From Paracoccus aminovorans (GTDB lineage Bacteria > Pseudomonadota > Alphaproteobacteria > Rhodobacterales > Rhodobacteraceae): a stretch of 64,000 bases of DNA. The translations under genes were made by a program, and so were the position numbers. Each line of letters starts with the position of its first letter. Position 1 is the first letter of the stretch. Shown here one piece after another: positions 47,644 to 54,872 of the stretch. Under the pieces are notes generated by a model. The model had not been told where the DNA came from. It saw only the letters and a program-made list of their open reading frames with translations, and searched no databases. Location: assembly GCF_900005615.1 (NCBI RefSeq), contig NZ_LN832559.1, positions 1,580,837-1,644,836 of the forward strand. The letters are read 5' to 3'.

Positions 47644-48693
47644 GACTCTGTTGCACCAAAGAGTTGATGGCCGGATTTCCCCTTTCCCCGGACAGATCTA
47701 TCCCACGGCCTCTGTGACGGGGGTGCCAAGCGCGGTGTAACGGTTCAGAATAGCGATACGGACCTGAAGCTCGGCGACCTGTCGGTCAAAGTCCCGTGCC
47801 ATGAGGCGCTGACCCAGCAGTTTCACACAGTGCATCTTCGTCTCGACGCGGCTTCGGGGGTGGTATCCACTCCATCGTCGCCAGAGGGCACGACCGAGGT
47901 ATTTCGATGCCCGCAGAGCCTCGTTTCGTGCGCCCGCGCCGGCGGCGACTGTCTTCCAGGGTTTGGCGTTCTTGCGGGGCGGAATGACAGCGTCGGCGCC
48001 GCGGTCAGCGATGGCATCGTGGCATTTGCGGGTGTCGTAGGCGCCGTCTGCTGTGACGCGGCCGATCTGCTCGTGCGCCGGGATCTGTTTGAGCAGGTCG
48101 GGTAACACCGGCGCATCGCCGATGTGGCTCCCTGTGATCTCCACCGCCCGAACCTCCAGCGTTTCCTCATCAATCCCCAGATGGATCTTGCGCCAGACGC
48201 GCCGTTTCGGGCCGCCATGCTTGCGGGCGTGCCACTCGCCTTCGCCCTCGACCTTGATGCCAGTGCTGTCGATCAGCAGGTGCAGCGGCCCCTTGGACCC
48301 GCGATACGGTATGTTCACAGCCAGGGTCTTCTGGCGACGGGACAGGGTGCTGAAGTCAGGCACCGTCCAGTCGAGACCAACCAACTGCAGCAGGCTCTCG
48401 ACGAAACCAGTCGTCTGCCTGAGCGCCATGCCGAAGAGCACCTTCATCGAAAGACACGTCTGAATGGCGGCATCGCTGTAGGTCTGCTGGCGGCCACGCC
48501 TGCCTGTCGGCGCGGCATCCCAGCTCATCTCGGGGTCGAACCAGATCGTCAGCGAACCCCGGCGCTTGAGCGCTTCATTGTAGGCTGGCCAGTTCCGGGT
48601 TCTGTATGTCGGGGATGCGGGTCGGCTCATGCAGACCAGCTACCGTACGGGTTTTATCAGATGAATCCATGACAGGATTTGTGCAACAGTGCC
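47644..48693. mobile_element. IS5-family insertion sequence, about 1.05 kb
   Basis: A single transposase gene flanked by imperfect terminal repeats: left GACTCTGTTGCACCAAAG at 47644-47661 and right, read inward, GGCACTGTTGCACAAATC (48693-48676), about 13 of 18 bases alike. No clear target duplication is visible (left flank GCCAACCC, right flank CGTAGTCT), so the element may have arrived with, or mediated, a deletion. On its right it cuts directly into the reading frame of the Toprim-like remnant. Confidence 0.8.
47698..48630 (-). CDS. IS5-family DDE transposase
   Basis: A 310-residue transposase that looks intact. An N-terminal DUF772-like region (YSDAAIQTCLSMKVLFGMALRQT) is followed by the RNase-H-fold catalytic core. 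The first Asp is in LLIDSTGIKVEGEGEW, the second in RVTADGAYDTRKCHDAI, and the glutamate in HPRSRVETKMHCVKLLG, fitting the Y-x2-R-x3-E-x6-K signature approximately. The C-terminus carries VAELQVRIAILNRYTALG. It resembles IS5-type (IS903-like) elements abundant in Paracoccus and relatives. Confidence 0.92.
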   Translation of the reverse strand: MSRPASPTYRTRNWPAYNEALKRRGSLTIWFDPEMSWDAAPTGRRGRQQTYSDAAIQTCLSMKVLFGMALRQTTGFVESLLQLVGLDWTVPDFSTLSRRQKTLAVNIPYRGSKGPLHLLIDSTGIKVEGEGEWHARKHGGPKRRVWRKIHLGIDEETLEVRAVEITGSHIGDAPVLPDLLKQIPAHEQIGRVTADGAYDTRKCHDAIADRGADAVIPPRKNAKPWKTVAAGAGARNEALRASKYLGRALWRRWSGYHPRSRVETKMHCVKLLGQRLMARDFDRQVAELQVRIAILNRYTALGTPVTEAVG

Positions 48694-48819
48694 CGTAGTC
48701 TGGCCAAGAGGCTTAGCGACCGGCTTGCTGCGCGCGGTATTACGGTAGTTACCAAGCAGTTGCCACCAGAGGTCAATGATCTGAACGATTATCTCCGATC
48801 GCGGCGAGGCATAGCATGA
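48694..48819 (+). pseudogene. C-terminal remnant of a Toprim/primase-like gene, cut by the IS5 element
   Basis: The 41 codons between the IS right end and TGA at 48817-48819 are open. They read SLAKRLSDRLAARGITVV, then a lysine-containing step and LPPEVNDLNDYLRSRRG. The pattern (helix ending RLAARGI, a V-V strand, then LP and a DLNDYL) is what ends Toprim domains of phage and plasmid primases. The stop codon overlaps the ATG of the reverse transcriptase gene by four bases (ATGA). The lost gene was therefore very probably the upstream, translationally coupled partner of that gene. Family assignment from this little sequence is tentative. Confidence 0.5.
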
Positions 48820-50375
48820 CCTGGTTCAATCTTCTCCTCATGCCAGAAAACTTGCTCTGGGCATGGCGCAAGGCGCGACGCTGCTATCGTATGGCAGACG
48901 GACTTTTTGATCAGGCTGAGATTGCGGCCTTCGAACTGAATCTCGAAGCCGAACTGACCGCTATTCGACACGACTTCGAGACAGGGAACTGGAGAAACAG
49001 GCCAATCAGGTTGGTTCCCCAACCGAAAAAGCCGGACAAGGAGGGAAAGCCACGGCTAAGACAATACTTTGATATCGCCGTTCGCGATCAAGTCGCTTGG
49101 ATCGCTCTCGTCAATGTTCTGGGGCCGGAATTGGATCAGAAGATGCCGGCGTGGAGCTACGGAAATCGACTGTATCGTGCTGCATGGTATGAGGAGGAAA
49201 CCGCTGAAGGGCAAAACTCCAAGCTAAATATTGGGCCCTATCGACACTCAGCAGGTTATCTTTACCGACATTTCAAACATAGCTGGCCGCTCTTCCGGCG
49301 CCACATCTCAATCACCGCTCGCAAGATGGTCGGTAAAAGCATTGAGGAAGACGATCTTGATACCGGCGAACGCTTGGCCCTCGAGCAGGGCGACGAACTT
49401 GCCTACTTCCACCCAACGTTCTGGAATCGTCCAGCGTCAGGTGACAATACGCTCTATGCTGCATCGCTGGACCTGAGTAAATTCTACCCGTCGGTGCAGG
49501 TTTCGGCGATCCAGCGAGGCTTCGATACTCTGGTAGAAGGGTTTTCTGACGAACTCCGCCTCTCAGCACTTCTCGCTGCAATGCTTCGGTTTGAGGTCGA
49601 CGACGGAGGCCTCGACCAAGCTCTCAAGGCCAAAGTCGATCCTATTGCGCCCGTCGGATCGTTCGATGGCATCCCGACAGGCTTGTTCGTCGGTGGCTTC
49701 CTCGCGAACGTCGCCATGCTCCCAATCGATCGTGAGGTCGAGAAGCTGCTGCTGCAACACCGCAACATTGCTCATTTTCGCTTCGTCGACGACCATGAGT
49801 TCCTCGCATACGATTTCGACCGGCTCCTAGAGTGGATGACCGAATACGCCCATCTGCTCGCACGACACGGCATCGGTGTAGAGATCGAGCGCGAGAAATA
49901 CAGTCCGGCGGAATTAAAATGGCTGCTTCACCCCGACGAGACAGTCGAGCCTAAGAAACTATCGGAGCTTCGATCCGTCGCGATCGCTGCCGCGTCTGTT
50001 GATGGTCGCAAGCCCACCCAGCTTATGACGCGGACCTTAGCGCAGGTTTCGATGTTGGCAGCGACCGATTTTGACTTACTGACCGACGCTGGCCGTAGTC
50101 AGCGGCTTGAGCAACTCGAATGGCTATTGCTCGCCAATATCCCGGACAACGAAATTCGCGGCGATACGCGCATGGCCTTCGCCGCCGCGCGGATAGCCAA
50201 CCTCACGCCCGCCTTGTTTCGTCCAAACGAGGAGCTTCTGCTCGAACATCGCCGGCTCAAGGCGCTCACCCGTGGCAAGGCACCCGCAGATCTGGATCCC
50301 GCTATGGTCAAGCCATTTCTTGACCGCATCGCTGAACTCGAAAAACTGAGCAAGAAAGCTGGGCTGCACTCGTAA
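48816..50375 (+). CDS. Reverse transcriptase (RNA-directed DNA polymerase), 519 aa before a probable frameshift
   Basis: Residues about 60-375 form an RT fingers/palm. RPIRLVPQPKKPDKEGKPR and DQVAWIALVNVLGPELD lie in the fingers. Motif A is ASLDLSKFYPSV (Asp219), motif B GIPTGLFVGGFLANVAM, motif C FRFVDDHEFLA (Asp325, Asp326; FVDD instead of the YADD of retroelements), and motif D GIGVEIEREKYS. There is no integrase, endonuclease or intron maturase domain, and no group II intron RNA is apparent. The stand-alone gene with a coupled upstream partner fits the unknown-group or abortive-infection RTs associated with phage defence. G+C and codon use differ from the flanks. A downstream frame appears to continue the protein. 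Confidence 0.88.
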   Translation: MTWFNLLLMPENLLWAWRKARRCYRMADGLFDQAEIAAFELNLEAELTAIRHDFETGNWRNRPIRLVPQPKKPDKEGKPRLRQYFDIAVRDQVAWIALVNVLGPELDQKMPAWSYGNRLYRAAWYEEETAEGQNSKLNIGPYRHSAGYLYRHFKHSWPLFRRHISITARKMVGKSIEEDDLDTGERLALEQGDELAYFHPTFWNRPASGDNTLYAASLDLSKFYPSVQVSAIQRGFDTLVEGFSDELRLSALLAAMLRFEVDDGGLDQALKAKVDPIAPVGSFDGIPTGLFVGGFLANVAMLPIDREVEKLLLQHRNIAHFRFVDDHEFLAYDFDRLLEWMTEYAHLLARHGIGVEIEREKYSPAELKWLLHPDETVEPKKLSELRSVAIAAASVDGRKPTQLMTRTLAQVSMLAATDFDLLTDAGRSQRLEQLEWLLLANIPDNEIRGDTRMAFAAARIANLTPALFRPNEELLLEHRRLKALTRGKAPADLDPAMVKPFLDRIAELEKLSKKAGLHS

Positions 50376-51025
50376 AGCGTCATTTCGGGCTGCTCTTCGA
50401 GGCTTTTGCCACCCATCCTGACAAGGTCAGGCTTTTCACGCGTTTGCTCGATTACTGCCGGGTGACCGGACACAATGGTTTTGATCGCATGCGCCGCTGG
50501 ATGGACGACCACGCCGACGACGATCACAAGTTCCTGCAGTCGTATCTGGGAGCGATGGCGTTACACGCCCTCGCTCGATATGTTCTAACTGCCAGCGTTG
50601 CCCTCTCTCAGCCTGACCTGCTCCGCCGCGAACGTGGAGCGGCGCGAGCCTTTCTTGAGAATCTGGTGCGCGCGGATCTCGAGGCTTTCGTCCCCCGCGC
50701 AAGCGAAGCTGTCCGATTGCAACAGTTCCAGTGGAATGCGCGTCGGGCATTCGAGGCCGCACTAGTGCTTGGGGCGACTGAGATAGCGATGACGGACGCC
50801 ACGCTCTCGAATGAGATGCTGGTCCGAGCGATAGGGTCCGAAAAGGCGGCAGCACCTGGCTTCGTCGTGCTGTTCGAAATGACTGGAGTGCCGCTGGGGG
50901 TATGGTTCCACTGGCTGTTCACGACCACCGGCGCACATCCCATGCAGCCACCCGTCTACTGGGCGACGGCCGCCAAGAGTTATGAACCTGGCCGCCCCGA
51001 GGACTGGAACGGTCTGAGATGTTGA
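50375..51025 (+). pseudogene. Frame-displaced C-terminal part of the reverse transcriptase, truncated by IS21
   Basis: Directly after the RT stop codon, the -1 frame is open and protein-like from at least AAG at 50375. It reads KRHFGLLFEAFATHPDKVRL, FTRLLDYCRVTG and so on for about 215 codons, mostly helical, without its own ATG or ribosome binding site. It is best explained as the C-terminal domain of the same polypeptide displaced by a one-base indel around 50340-50375. It ends WNGLRC, then TGA, where the last codons are supplied by the IS21 left end (TGTTGA at 51020). The original C-terminus is therefore lost. The domain is not recognised; an all-helical RT thumb or effector is possible. 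Confidence 0.65.
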
Positions 51026-51137
51026 ACGGCTTGCAATAAGGACCCCGCTTCTGGGGTGATCGGCGTCCAAAATGGACCCCACCGACCGGGGGTTGGGTCC
51101 ATTGTGCCTTCGATGATTATCGGAGGCCGAGCACGGG

Positions 51138-52637
51138 ATGCTGATCGTGGAGACAATCGCAAAAATCAGGCGGCTACATTTCACCGAGGGCAAGGGGATC
51201 AAGACGATCTGCCGTGACCTGAAGCTGTCGAAGAAGGTGGTGCGGAAGGTGATCCGCACCGGGATTACCGAGTTCACCTATACCCGGACGGTGCAGCCGC
51301 GCCCGAAGCTGGGTGCCTGGCTGGGGGAACTCAACCGGCTGCTGGAGGTCAACGCCGCGCGGTCCAGCCGGGAACGTCAGTCTCTGATACAGATCTACGA
51401 AGAACTGAGCGGTCTCGGTTATGAAGGTGGGTATGACGCGGTGCGCCGCTACGCCTCGAACTGGGCACGCACTCAGAGTTCAGGCGCTTCTGCCGCCTTC
51501 GTGCCCCTGAGCTTTGCGCCCGGTGAAGCCTATCAGTTCGACTGGAGCCACGAGGTTGTGGTGATCGATGGGGCGACCACCACCATCAAAGTGGCCCATG
51601 TTCGCCTGTGCCACAGCCGGATGTTCTTTGTGCGGGCCTATCCGCGCGAGACGCAGGAGATGGTGTTCGATGCCCACGACAGGGCTTTCGCCTTCTTCAA
51701 GGGCACCTGCACCCGCGGGATCTACGACAACATGAAGACGGCGGTGGAGACCATCTTCACCGGCAAGGAACGCCTCTACAATCGTCGGTTCCTGCAGATG
51801 GCCAGCCATTATCTGGTCGAACCCGTTGCCTGCACCCCTGCTGCGGGTTGGGAGAAAGGCCAGGTGGAGAGCCAGGTCGGCACTGTCCGTCAGCGGTTTT
51901 TCGCGCCCCGCGTCAGGGTCAAGAGCTACGAGGAACTGAATGCCTGGCTGCTGGACAAGTGCATCGCCTCGGCCAGAACCAGCAAGCATCCGGAGCTGAC
52001 GGACAAAACCGTCTGGCAGGTCTTCCAGGAAGAGCGCCCGCACCTTGTCCCCTATGCCGGGCGCTTCGACGGATTCCATTCACTGCCTGCGGCGGTGTCA
52101 AAGACCTGTCTCGTGCGCTTCGACAACAACAAATACTCCGTCGCGGCAACGGCTGTCGGGCGGCAGGTCGAGATCAGGGCCTATGCTGAGCGGATCGAGA
52201 TCCGGCAGGAGGGCCGACTGGTCGGAGACCACCCGCGTCACTTCGGCCGGGACCGAACGGTTTACAATCCCTGGCATTATGTGCCTGTTCTGCTTCGCAA
52301 ACCCGGGGCGCTGCGTAACGGCGCACCGTTCAAGGACTGGGTTCTTCCCGGAGCTCTTGAACAGATCCGCCGCAAGCTGCAGGGCTCCTCAGATGGCGAC
52401 CGCCAGATGGTGAAGGTCCTCGGCGCTGTGCTGACGGAAGGGATGCCTGTGGTTCAAAAGGCATGTGCCGAAGCTCTCTCGCAAGGCGTCCATTCTGCCG
52501 ATGTAATCCTCAATATTCTATCCCGCAGGCGAGATCCGGAACCACCACCGCTTCTGCTGACCTCTCCGGCCTTGCAGTTGACCCATGAGCCTGTGGCGGA
52601 CTGCGCCCGTTATGATCTGCTGCGGAGGGCCTGCTGA
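51138..52637 (+). CDS. istA: IS21-family transposase IstA
   Basis: A 499-residue transposase. An N-terminal helix-turn-helix ([35 protein letters not shown]) binds the ends. The rve-type catalytic core has [30 protein letters not shown] and the glutamate near [21 protein letters not shown]-terminal beta-barrel-like region ([12 protein letters not shown]) follows. It looks intact. The stop codon overlaps the istB ATG by one base, the arrangement usual in IS21. Confidence 0.95.
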   Translation: MLIVETIAKIRRLHFTEGKGIKTICRDLKLSKKVVRKVIRTGITEFTYTRTVQPRPKLGAWLGELNRLLEVNAARSSRERQSLIQIYEELSGLGYEGGYDAVRRYASNWARTQSSGASAAFVPLSFAPGEAYQFDWSHEVVVIDGATTTIKVAHVRLCHSRMFFVRAYPRETQEMVFDAHDRAFAFFKGTCTRGIYDNMKTAVETIFTGKERLYNRRFLQMASHYLVEPVACTPAAGWEKGQVESQVGTVRQRFFAPRVRVKSYEELNAWLLDKCIASARTSKHPELTDKTVWQVFQEERPHLVPYAGRFDGFHSLPAAVSKTCLVRFDNNKYSVAATAVGRQVEIRAYAERIEIRQEGRLVGDHPRHFGRDRTVYNPWHYVPVLLRKPGALRNGAPFKDWVLPGALEQIRRKLQGSSDGDRQMVKVLGAVLTEGMPVVQKACAEALSQGVHSADVILNILSRRRDPEPPPLLLTSPALQLTHEPVADCARYDLLRRAC

Positions 52638-53365
52638 TGGATCGTGCTGACATCATGGCTGCAATGGGCGAGTTGAAGCTCTACGGGATGCGCGCCGCTT
52701 ATGACGAACTCATGGCGGTGGCTGTGCGCCGCCAGCACGAACCCCGCCAGATCGTTGGAGATCTTCTGGCCGCCGAGATCAACGAGAAGAAAGCGCGGTC
52801 GGTCAAATACCAGATCACCACCGCCAAGCTGCCCTATGCCCGGGAGATCGAGGAGTTCACCTTCGATGACACCCCAATCAACGAGACCCTGGTGCGAGAT
52901 CTGGCCAGCGGGGAGTTCCTCAGCCAACAGCGCAATGTCGTGCTGGTTGGCGGCACCGGGACCGGCAAGACCCATATCTCTGTGGCCATAGCGCGCGCGG
53001 TCATCCGCAATGGTGCCCGGGGCAGGTTCTTCAATGTCGTCGATCTGGTGAACAGGCTGGAGGCCGAGGCCCGTGCCGGACGGGCAGGCCGGCTTGCAGA
53101 ACATCTGATGCGGCTCGACTTCGTCATCCTCGATGAACTCGGATACCTGCCATTCGCGCAGTCCGGCGGCCAGCTGCTGTTCCATCTGATCAGCAAGCTC
53201 TATGAGCAGACTTCCGTCATCGTCACCACCAACCTCGCATTCGGGGAGTGGCCGACCGTCTTCGGAGACGCAAAGATGACCACCGCGCTGCTCGACCGGC
53301 TCACCCACCACTGCGACATCGTCGAGACCGGCAACGACAGCTGGCGCATCAAAACCCGAGCCTGA
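52637..53365 (+). CDS. istB: IS21-family helper ATPase IstB
   Basis: A 242-residue AAA+ ATPase related to DnaC that selects target DNA for IstA. Walker A is [14 protein letters not shown], Walker B is [12 protein letters not shown], and sensor I lies in [12 protein letters not shown], followed by [21 protein letters not shown]. Length and spacing are normal, so the element is probably still capable of movement. Confidence 0.95.
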   Translation: MDRADIMAAMGELKLYGMRAAYDELMAVAVRRQHEPRQIVGDLLAAEINEKKARSVKYQITTAKLPYAREIEEFTFDDTPINETLVRDLASGEFLSQQRNVVLVGGTGTGKTHISVAIARAVIRNGARGRFFNVVDLVNRLEAEARAGRAGRLAEHLMRLDFVILDELGYLPFAQSGGQLLFHLISKLYEQTSVIVTTNLAFGEWPTVFGDAKMTTALLDRLTHHCDIVETGNDSWRIKTRA

Positions 53366-53499
53366 ACACCCTCCAAAACGCAGGCCCGCGTCGGCTGCGC
53401 CAGCTGGAAAGCTACGCCGCCACGGGCCTGCTCACCCGCGCGCCAAAGGGGTCACTTTTGGACGCCGATCAGGGGGCCCGTTTGAATGCCGATTGACAC

Positions 53500-53601
53500 T
53501 CTAAACGCCAAGGTCGTAGGGCTGCAGTCGGGACGGCAGCGGCGGTTGCCGGTGTTGGTTTACTGGGTGCGTTGAGCGGACTTGGCGATAGCGACACTTG
53601 A
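53500..53601 (+). pseudogene. C-terminal fragment of a small membrane protein cut by IS21
   Basis: Thirty-three codons, open from the IS21 end to TGA at 53599-53601, encode a basic start (SKRQGRRAA) and a Gly/Ala/Val-rich membrane-like segment (VGTAAAVAGVGLLGALSGLG). The next gene starts 14 bases later, so this was probably the preceding gene of the same operon. The 5' part is not found left of the IS21 element, where the RT-related frame sits. Either the coding region began in the now lost junction or a deletion occurred. Confidence 0.45.
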
Positions 53602-53615
53602 GAGAGACCAGAGCT

Positions 53616-54038
53616 ATGAATCTGCAACAGAAGATCGCTGCGCGAAGGCGCGAACGAGAACTCGAAGAAAAGCAAGCAGAAATGCGGGCTTGGGGGGTGC
53701 GGGGACCCCAGAGCAAGGAAAACACCAACGAAGCAGAGGAGGAATGCCCCGATATCAATGACCTGCCTGCCAATGAGGAAGCCGTAGATGATGAGGAAGC
53801 CGTAGATGACGCGATATTCAGGGCCAAGCTGGATGGTGCTCCCGTCTTTGTGCTGTTCCTGTACTACCTCCTGCTTGCCTTGATTGTACTCCTTGCCCTC
53901 TTCACCGCCAAGGCTGCACTAGACGGAGATCTGTTTGGCGCGATCGTATTTGCAATCGTTGCCTTGCTGCTTCGGCGATTGAATCGAAGCATGATTAACA
54001 GCGTTACTCCCCCAGATCAGCCTCCTCCTGCAACCTGA
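53616..54038 (+). CDS. Hypothetical membrane protein with charged N-terminal half, 140 aa
   Basis: The N-terminal 75 residues are highly charged and helical (QQKIAARRRERELEEKQAEM, then acidic), ending in a duplicated EEAVDD EEAVDD encoded by two adjacent 18-base repeats. Two C-terminal membrane segments follow (VFVLFLYYLLLALIVLLALF and GAIVFAIVALLL). It resembles small single-domain accessory membrane proteins but no family is recognised. The ATG at 53616 is preferred over a TTG six codons upstream. Its G+C is clearly lower than the genome flanks. Confidence 0.6.
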   Translation: MNLQQKIAARRRERELEEKQAEMRAWGVRGPQSKENTNEAEEECPDINDLPANEEAVDDEEAVDDAIFRAKLDGAPVFVLFLYYLLLALIVLLALFTAKAALDGDLFGAIVFAIVALLLRRLNRSMINSVTPPDQPPPAT

Positions 54039-54073
54039 GGCCCAGGCTTTTGTCGGCCTCATAAGGTAGATCT

Positions 54074-54370
54074 ATGTTCAAACACCTATTCATGACGGGC
54101 CTGCTCTTCACCCGCCGTCATCTGGTTCTCGTGCTGACCTTTCTGATCTTTTCCCTCATGGCGGATGCCGCCTTGGTGAAACAAGGGTCCGGAGGGTGGA
54201 TAATAGGCGACGCAGCAAGTGGAGCGGCTCTGGCGGATTCGCGGGTTGGCTCGTTGGCGGTGTGGGGGTCGTCGCAATGGGCACCGGTAACGGGATCCCA
54301 GCTATTGCCGTTAACAGCCTCGGTGCCTTGTTTGGAGGGGTTGTGGGAGGCGGCACAGCCGGCGGCATAG
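54074..54370 (+). CDS. Possible small membrane protein, 98 aa (frame uncertain)
   Basis: An AAGGTAG ribosome-binding-like site precedes ATG at 54074. The start MFKHLFMTGLLFTRRHLVLV and TFLIFSLMADAALVKQGSG give one or two hydrophobic segments. After about residue 45 (SGGWIIGDAASGAALADS) the sequence loses protein character. The overlapping frame from 54196 then takes on a glycine-zipper pattern. A one-base frameshift joining the two is possible, or these are decayed island genes. Confidence 0.4.
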   Translation: MFKHLFMTGLLFTRRHLVLVLTFLIFSLMADAALVKQGSGGWIIGDAASGAALADSRVGSLAVWGSSQWAPVTGSQLLPLTASVPCLEGLWEAAQPAA

Positions 54371-54633
54371 GCGCGCTTCTTGCGGGTGAGATCATTGACC
54401 CCGTAACCATTGGTAATGGTGTTTTGCATGTCTCTCGGGGCGTCCGTCATCATCGTGCGTTTGGTCAACGGTACGCGTACGGCGATCAGCAGCCTCTGTG
54501 GCAGGCTATTCGGCTGAGGTTCGCTCTACCGAACCGAAGAAGGACAACTCCTGGGGCATCTCTTGGGGCACTTGAGGCTTTACCCCTCACAGGCCAAGGC
54601 CGATGTCAGCGACCTTGCGGCATGCCAAGCTGA
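54196..54633 (+). CDS. Possible glycine-zipper membrane protein, overlapping frame (uncertain)
   Basis: This open frame (GTG at 54196) contains a clearly protein-like stretch, FAGWLVGGVGVVAMGTGNG, then NSLGALFGGVVGGGTAGGIG and ALLAGEI. These are Gly-x3-Gly-type membrane helices as found in bacteriocins, holins and other pore-forming small proteins. The first 12 and last 50 codons look random. It may be the second half of the gene starting at 54074 displaced by a frameshift. The remaining bases to 54700 show no gene. Confidence 0.35.
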   Translation: MDNRRRSKWSGSGGFAGWLVGGVGVVAMGTGNGIPAIAVNSLGALFGGVVGGGTAGGIGALLAGEIIDPVTIGNGVLHVSRGVRHHRAFGQRYAYGDQQPLWQAIRLRFALPNRRRTTPGASLGALEALPLTGQGRCQRPCGMPS

Positions 54634-54700
54634 TGATCGCGCTGGAATAACCTCCGATCACTGGCTGCAGCCTAACGCTCTATCAACGTTCAGGAAATCT

Positions 54701-54775
54701 TGGCTGGGGCGGTAGGATTCGAACCTACGGTACACGGTACCAAAAACCGTTGCCTTACCACTTGGCCACGCCCCA
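54701..54775 (-). tRNA. tRNA-Gln (anticodon TTG)
   Basis: On the minus strand, TGGGGCG starts the acceptor stem, which pairs with CGCCCCA. The D-arm is GCCAAGTGGTAAGGC. The anticodon stem ACGGT/ACCGT holds loop TTTTGGT (anticodon TTG, reads CAA). The T-arm includes GGTTCGAATCC, and CCA is encoded. It marks the right boundary of the accessory region, and its own 3' end faces the island. Confidence 0.95.
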
Positions 54776-54789
54776 ACTCTGTGGAGGGG

Positions 54790-54818
54790 TATCTATCCAA
54801 GGCGACAGGATGGTGCAA
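54790..54818 (-). promoter_or_regulatory. Sigma-70-type promoter of tRNA-Gln
   Basis: Read on the minus strand, TTGCAC (54818-54813) is followed by a 17-base spacer and TAGATA (54795-54790). The -10 hexamer ends 14 bases before the tRNA 5' end at 54775. Spacing and hexamers match a housekeeping promoter closely. Confidence 0.65.
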
Positions 54819-54872
54819 GGGGCAATTCCGAATTTTCTTGTGGACGGATTCGCGGGCAGGTAAGCGCCCGCC

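Larger units (their letters stand above)
51020..53498. mobile_element. IS21-family insertion sequence, about 2.48 kb
   Basis: An istA-istB pair flanked by related ends. The left end starts TGTTGAACGGCTTGC at 51020 and the right end, read inward, starts TGTCAATCGGCATTC at 53498. Inside them a repeated block GATCGGCGTCCAAAA lies at 51059-51073 on the left and as its complement at 53456-53470 on the right, like the multiple transposase-binding sites of IS21. No clear 4-8 base target duplication is seen. It interrupts the RT-associated frame on the left and a small membrane-protein frame on the right. Confidence 0.88.

Noticed and set aside
47600..48750. Target-site duplication of the IS5 element
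   Set aside because: Flanks GCCAACCC and CGTAGTCT share no direct repeat of 2-9 bases at the predicted ends, so none is claimed.
48694..48815. Retron-type msr-msd non-coding RNA upstream of the reverse transcriptase
   Set aside because: The region reads as a continuous protein frame overlapping the RT start, and no paired inverted repeats with a branching guanosine context were seen.
50330..50380. Programmed -1 ribosomal frameshift in the reverse transcriptase gene
   Set aside because: No canonical slippery heptamer in the right phase and no evident downstream pseudoknot; an indel is the simpler explanation.
53761..53815. Possible start of a tandem or CRISPR-like repeat array
   Set aside because: Only two adjacent 18-base units exist, both in frame inside a coding gene, with no spacers.
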